From the NCBI GenBank assembly GCA_023426935.1, contig JAEZBR010000007.1:1-8845 (forward strand): DNA of 8,845 bases, given 5' to 3'. Below are positions 5,395-8,845 of the stretch, in pieces. Position 1 is the stretch's first letter; each line of letters starts with the position of its first letter. The notes beneath the pieces were generated by a model. That model was not told where the DNA came from. It saw only the letters and a list, made by a program, of their open reading frames with translations, and made no database searches. The stretch is from Bacillota bacterium (GTDB lineage: Bacteria; Bacillota_I; Bacilli_A; Erysipelotrichales; Erysipelotrichaceae). A program made the translations under genes and the position numbers.

Positions 5395-6552
5395 TTAGAT
5401 CTCTAGATCCTTCTTAGTGAAGATAATTAAAGAACCGATAAGGAACAACAAGGAGAATAGTCCTAAGATAATTAGCCCAAAAGTCAAAGTGATCTGATTA
5501 TTATTAAGTGACAAATTCGCCCCGCTTATAATGGCATCGGTATCAAAGTATTTGAAGATTGAAAACTGAGGAATATTCAATAAAGAAAATAATTGATCAG
5601 ATCCGAAGATAAATATAACCATTGCGATGATTGCCTGAATACTATTATTAAGCAGCACGGAAGCTAATAAGGCTAACAATACTAGGGCAACAATCACTAA
5701 CAATAATTGCCTTAAGAAATAAGCATCGTAAGTACTTAAGTGAAAATATTCATAGATGATTGGAAGTTCAACGGAATGAGAACTGATTCCAGCTTGAAGA
5801 TAGGCGACAGGATAATTACTTATCCCATACCCGTTAATCACTAAAAATAATAAGGTACATAATCCAAGGATTAAGAATACTGAAGTTAAGATGCCTATCA
5901 AGATTGCTAAGATTCTGACCAATTCGATTTTCCAACGAGAGATTGGAAGTGTTACTAAGGTTTTTAATGCGCCCTGTTCTTGTTCGTAGTAAAGGTTATC
6001 ACAGGCCAGATAAATCACGGTCACAATTAGAAAATAATAGAAAGGACTAATTGAGAACTGACGGATGAAATTTAAGGCATTCATCGCAGTCGGCTCATAG
6101 ACAAATTGAAGATTGTTTTCCTGAAGATATAGTAATTTATTTAGTTCGTTTTCCACTGCCGTCGCATCGTAATCGATAAAACTCAAGGTTATTCCTTCAT
6201 CTTCGTAGTGTTGTAATTTCGCTCTGTCAGCTTCGATTCTTGTGGCTAATTCGTTTTCAGAATCATTTTGTTTATAGTAATTATTCGTTTTATTGAGCAA
6301 GGAAGAAATATCTTGGTAAGCATACAGCTTTGGGGTGTCTCCGTAGATCAGATTCTCGTTCAAGGCTTGACCATCATAGTTGGAAATGTTTTGAGTATAG
6401 ATCTTAAGATAATAAGCGTCGGTCTCTTTTGCATTATTTACATTTCCATAAATAATATAAAAAATTATCGGTAAGAATAATAATAAAAGCACTATTAAAT
6501 TTCGAGGGCGTTTAAAAAATCCTTTTAGCTCCCACCAGAATAGTTTAGCCAT
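5395..6552 (-). CDS. ABC-2 type exporter permease
   Basis: A 385-residue membrane subunit paired with the ATPase encoded just upstream. The layout is TM1 (about 18-37), a large extracytoplasmic segment (about 38-168) with coiled-coil-like charged stretches, TM2 (about 171-190), a cytoplasmic coupling stretch (YYEQEQGALKTLVTLPISRWK, about 198-218 region), TM3 (about 218-248), TM4 (284-304), TM5 (308-326) and TM6 (360-378). The E-x-G-x-LKTL-x-x-LPISR segment is typical of ABC-2 permeases, including bacitracin- and lantibiotic-type exporters. GGAG lies 8 nt before the ATG, and the start overlaps the ATPase stop by 8 nt, so translation is coupled. The substrate is not readable; peptide antibiotics are a plausible guess from the ATPase type. 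Length and frame look intact. Confidence 0.87.
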   Translation of the reverse strand: MAKLFWWELKGFFKRPRNLIVLLLLFLPIIFYIIYGNVNNAKETDAYYLKIYTQNISNYDGQALNENLIYGDTPKLYAYQDISSLLNKTNNYYKQNDSENELATRIEADRAKLQHYEDEGITLSFIDYDATAVENELNKLLYLQENNLQFVYEPTAMNALNFIRQFSISPFYYFLIVTVIYLACDNLYYEQEQGALKTLVTLPISRWKIELVRILAILIGILTSVFLILGLCTLLFLVINGYGISNYPVAYLQAGISSHSVELPIIYEYFHLSTYDAYFLRQLLLVIVALVLLALLASVLLNNSIQAIIAMVIFIFGSDQLFSLLNIPQFSIFKYFDTDAIISGANLSLNNNQITLTFGLIILGLFSLLFLIGSLIIFTKKDLEI

Positions 6553-7441
6553 AGAAGATACTCCGGTATTCTTCTTCGGAACTGTTTGTGATTGCGGTGA
6601 TATTTTTAATGAGTAACTTTTCGGAAACTAATAAGGATAACGCTTTAGTCAAGGCTTCATCAGTATTAAAGGTAATTTCTAATTCATTCCCGACTTGACT
6701 GACTAATTCAGTCTCAGGCAATTGAAGTAATAGACTTAGAGCTAATAGATTATTATTAGTCGCAAGGCGATAACGGTAAGAAATATCTTTGGAACGATAT
6801 GCATCATTAACTAACTTACCATCTTTGATGAATAAAAATCGGTTACAAACTTTGTCAAGTTCCCCTAGGATATGCGAAGAGATCAGGACCGTAGTGTTTT
6901 GTTGTATTACGATTTGTTTAAGCGTTTCTCTAAACTCCAAGACCCCGGTGGGATCAAGTCCGTTAGTAGGTTCATCCAGTAATAATAATTTAGGTTTAGG
7001 AAGAATGCACATCGCTAGGATCAATCTCTGTTTCATTCCCATAGAATAACTGCCTACTTTTCTTTTTAAAGCGGCACCGATTCCAGTAAAGTCGGCAGCT
7101 TTAATAATGTCTTCCTTCTTACAGTTTCTTAACTTTCCGATCAAGCTCAAATTATCGTAACCGCTAAGTTCGGTATAAAGACCGGGGGCTTCAATACTAC
7201 ACGAAAGATTGCTTAAAGCTTTTTCCCGTTGTGAATGTAGATTAAAGCCATTGATCACAATCGTTCCGGAATCTGGAATTAGTAAAGAAGCCAACAGTTT
7301 AAAAGTCGTTGATTTACCAGCCCCGTTAGGACCGATAAAACCGCAGATCTCTCCTTGGTTCAAACTAAATGAAATGCCTTTGATCACTTCATGTTTTCCA
7401 AAGCTCTTGTGTAAATTATCGACCTTCAGTATTTCGGTCAC
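6545..7441 (-). CDS. ABC exporter ATPase, BcrA/LanF-like
   Basis: A 298-residue cytoplasmic ATPase. It shows Walker A GPNGAGKST (37-45), signature SMGMKQR (133-139), Walker B LLLLDE (152-157), D-loop GLD (161-163) and H-loop H190. Where a Q-loop glutamine would sit there is glutamate (SIEAPGLY, E84). This is the E-loop described for lantibiotic-immunity ATPases (LanF), and with the SMGMKQR signature it points to the BcrA/LanF group that expels antimicrobial peptides. The C-terminal 85 residues form the usual accessory domain. Translation starts at GTG 7439-7441: an in-frame TAG lies directly upstream and AAGGGGG stands 8 nt before it. It is the first gene of a two-gene operon with the permease. 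No sensor kinase, response regulator or GntR-type regulator is in the window. Confidence 0.9.
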   Translation of the reverse strand: MTEILKVDNLHKSFGKHEVIKGISFSLNQGEICGFIGPNGAGKSTTFKLLASLLIPDSGTIVINGFNLHSQREKALSNLSCSIEAPGLYTELSGYDNLSLIGKLRNCKKEDIIKAADFTGIGAALKRKVGSYSMGMKQRLILAMCILPKPKLLLLDEPTNGLDPTGVLEFRETLKQIVIQQNTTVLISSHILGELDKVCNRFLFIKDGKLVNDAYRSKDISYRYRLATNNNLLALSLLLQLPETELVSQVGNELEITFNTDEALTKALSLLVSEKLLIKNITAITNSSEEEYRSIFYG

Positions 7442-7449
7442 CTAAGGTG

Positions 7450-7466
7450 CCCCCTTTCGGGAAACT
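7450..7466 (-). promoter_or_regulatory. Ribosome binding site inside a small GAAA hairpin
   Basis: On the complement, CCC-GAAA-GGG places the ATPase ribosome binding site (AAGGGGG) in the loop and 3' arm of a small hairpin, extendable by two U-G pairs. It could lower translation of the GTG-started ATPase. The stem is short and may not be stable. Confidence 0.3.
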
Positions 7467-7482
7467 ATGCACAGATGGATTT

Positions 7483-7506
7483 TTGATCATATTGATAGTT
7501 GATCAA
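7483..7506. promoter_or_regulatory. Operator-like inverted repeat in the ABC leader
   Basis: TTGATCA (7483-7489) and TGATCAA (7500-7506) form perfect 7-bp arms around a 10-nt spacer. The dyad lies 29-52 bp downstream of the predicted ABC transcription start (near 7535) and upstream of the ATPase ribosome binding site, a position where a bound repressor could block elongation. No regulator is identified. Confidence 0.45.
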
Positions 7507-7541
7507 TAATTAACTGCTTATTAAGTACTGCCACCCACAAA

Positions 7542-7550
7542 AGTATATCA
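7542..7550 (-). promoter_or_regulatory. Extended -10 promoter of the ABC exporter operon
   Basis: On the complement, TGA (7548-7550) followed by TATACT (7542-7547) forms an extended -10 element. The -35 region is poor. Transcription would start near 7535, giving a leader of about 95 nt that contains the inverted repeat at 7483-7506 and the small hairpin over the ribosome binding site. Confidence 0.5.
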
Positions 7551-7764
7551 TAGTTAATAGTTTTTGATTGTTCTATGGTTATTGTTGTCTAAAAATGCTT
7601 GAATTATATTTCTTAATGTAACTTCTTTAGTGCATTAACTTCATCCAGACAAGAATAGCTGGCTATAATGAAGTAAGCCAGTCAGTAAATAGTCGATAAC
7701 AGAATGAGGATTTATAATACTCTATCGATTACCTGACTAAAAATTCTTTTTTAGGGCAACTGTG

Positions 7765-7789
7765 TTGTGTTATTCTGAATTTAACACAA
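7765..7789. repeat. 8-bp inverted repeat, operator-like
   Basis: TTGTGTTA (7765-7772) and TAACACAA (7782-7789) are perfect inverted arms around a 9-nt spacer. With one bulge the outer bases (TGTTG and ATAACA) extend the match. No U-tract follows. The size and AT-rich centre fit a dimeric repressor site; no regulator gene is in the window. Confidence 0.4.
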
Positions 7790-7965
7790 TAACAAATAGC
7801 AAACGAGGTTTGTATTACAACAGATTTTAAATCCATTTATAAAAACATGCATAGATGCGAAGTCAAGAAATTCCTTGAGGGCATTTAGACTATTAATAAT
7901 TTATTGTTACTAGGATAATAAAACAGTGGCGTCGAGTAAATGGACTGCCTAATTAACTTGCATTA

Positions 7966-7977
7966 TGGTATAGTACC
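7966..7977 (+). promoter_or_regulatory. Extended -10 promoter of the truncated permease gene
   Basis: TGG (7966-7968) precedes TATAGT (7969-7974), an extended -10 element with no good -35 box. It coincides with a small dyad, TGGTA-TAG-TACCA, that begins at 7966. The predicted start is near 7981, about 77 nt before the ATG at 8058. Confidence 0.45.
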
Positions 7978-8057
7978 AGTAAATCATTACGTAGTTTAAT
8001 CCATAAAATTAGTACTAATGGCAATCCGTAACATAGTATTTGAGAAAGGGATACAGA

Positions 8058-8765
8058 ATGAAAGGATTTAAATTACTCTTCATCGAATTAAAGAAAATTT
8101 GCAATGTTAAAAGAACCGTTATTGTCATTGCCCTTCTTTTTGCATCTTTCTACATGTTTTCCCCAATCAAAAAAATCAATAAAAACTATGATTATGCAAT
8201 TGGTAATTACAAATCCCTTATTAACATGTTAAATGAACAAATATACCATATACAAGATAACTCTGTAATATCCGCAGAACAATCGCGGGCCGTCATGTTT
8301 ATGCAAAAGGAAATCGAATTCGATAAACGCATTATTAAAACTATTGAAGAAGAAAATTGGAAATACTATAACCAAATCAAAATTGAGATAGCGGACTATG
8401 GTGGTCAGATATCCCAAAATATGAAAACCCGCTGGGGTGCTTTTTTGAATTATGAAAGCGACCGTGATTATCTTAATTATTATCTCGAGCATAATATTCC
8501 AGTCGACGATTACGGGAGTGCTGCTGATTCTCTGATGACACTATTCTATGGGGTGGTACCCATGGCTTTATATATAATTGTGCTTGTCTTTGGATCGCTA
8601 TCTTTATCTAGGGAGTATGAGACGGGTAGTATTAAAACCACTTTTACGCAACCATATTCACCCTTTAAAATTATGCTGGTCAAAGTTACTGCGATTGTCA
8701 TTTATTCTGTATTTTTAGGAGGCTTCATCAGTAAGTGTGGGTGGAATTTAGGCCTAATAAGGTAA
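8058..8765 (+). CDS. ABC-2 permease-like protein, probably truncated
   Basis: A 235-residue membrane protein with the front half of an ABC-2 permease: basic N-terminus and TM1 (about 18-35), an extracytoplasmic segment rich in charged residues (36-157), TM2 (about 160-183), a SREYETGSIKTTFTQPYSPFK coupling region and the start of TM3 (207-223). It then ends with a non-membrane tail (SKCGWNLGLIR). Related permeases continue with three more helices; the intact permease in this window has 385 residues and the same early layout. The other two frames after 8720 also hit stops quickly, so one frameshift does not restore it; the 3' part seems to be replaced or lost. The ATG at 8058 has AAAGGG 7 nt upstream. 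No ATPase gene accompanies it. It may be a non-functional remnant, though a short product is possible. Confidence 0.65.
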   Translation: MKGFKLLFIELKKICNVKRTVIVIALLFASFYMFSPIKKINKNYDYAIGNYKSLINMLNEQIYHIQDNSVISAEQSRAVMFMQKEIEFDKRIIKTIEEENWKYYNQIKIEIADYGGQISQNMKTRWGAFLNYESDRDYLNYYLEHNIPVDDYGSAADSLMTLFYGVVPMALYIIVLVFGSLSLSREYETGSIKTTFTQPYSPFKIMLVKVTAIVIYSVFLGGFISKCGWNLGLIR

Positions 8766-8845
8766 ATCAATCTGTAGATTAGAACAGGTAATAAGAATTA
8801 AATCGATCATATTCTTAGTATTCCGAAATCCATAACTCTTTCTGA
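8766..8845. other. Tail of the window with no gene
   Basis: After the stop of the permease-like gene there is no open frame that continues a permease. The palindrome TTAGGCCTAA (8748-8757) lies just before the stop and may mark the junction where homology to permeases ends. No terminator is visible before the window closes. Confidence 0.35.

Larger units (their letters stand above)
7442..8057. other. Divergent gene-free region with several dyads
   Basis: About 600 bp lie between the diverging ABC ATPase and the + strand permease-like gene, and no protein gene is seen in them. They contain a promoter for each side and several inverted repeats: 7483-7506, 7659-7681 (CTGGCT/AGCCAG), 7737-7754 (CTAAAAA/TTTTTAG), 7765-7789, 7967-7977 and the 10-bp palindrome TTAGTACTAA at 8009-8018. 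The length is unusual for this compact window, so a lost gene or a dense regulatory region are both possible. Confidence 0.5.

Overview
The window looks like a chromosomal segment of a low-GC Gram-positive bacterium (Bacillota). The basis is AT-rich intergenic DNA, strong AGGAGG-type ribosome binding sites, and the families present: DUF1846, GlsB/YeaQ-type membrane protein, a YkuE-like membrane phosphoesterase and a BcrA/LanF-like ABC exporter. TGA is used as a stop, so the code is not the Mycoplasma one. I cannot place it at genus level. All family calls come from reading motifs, not from database searches.

Left part (1-2991, + strand): four tightly packed genes read as one possible operon. 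They are a small PPC/DUF296-domain protein, an overlapping membrane-anchored metallophosphoesterase, a 149-residue protein resembling the WapI immunity family, and, 1 nt after its stop, a HipA-like Ser/Thr kinase with its catalytic residues intact. A hairpin shared with the converging gene closes the unit.

Middle part (2969-4860, - strand): a three-helix GlsB-type stress membrane protein and a full-length DUF1846 protein. The GlsB-type gene seems to have its own promoter, whose -35 box overlaps the DUF1846 stop codon. Upstream of DUF1846 lies a gene-poor stretch (about 4860-5358). It holds a strong hairpin, a TTGACA/TGTCAA inverted repeat, a degenerate ~15-bp tandem repeat and a good + strand terminator that has no + strand gene in front of it.

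Right part (5358-8845): a - strand two-gene ABC exporter operon (ATPase then permease, 8-nt overlap). The ATPase carries a glutamate where the Q-loop glutamine normally sits, as in lantibiotic-immunity ATPases. Diverging from it across about 600 bp of palindrome-rich, gene-free DNA is a + strand permease-like gene that ends abruptly after its third membrane segment and is probably truncated.

The most interesting points are the WapI-like/HipA-like kinase pair, the orphan + strand terminator with the repeat-rich region before it, and the ABC exporter region with its inverted repeats and broken paralogue. Four likely promoters share an extended -10 element (TGnTANANT) with a poor -35 box.
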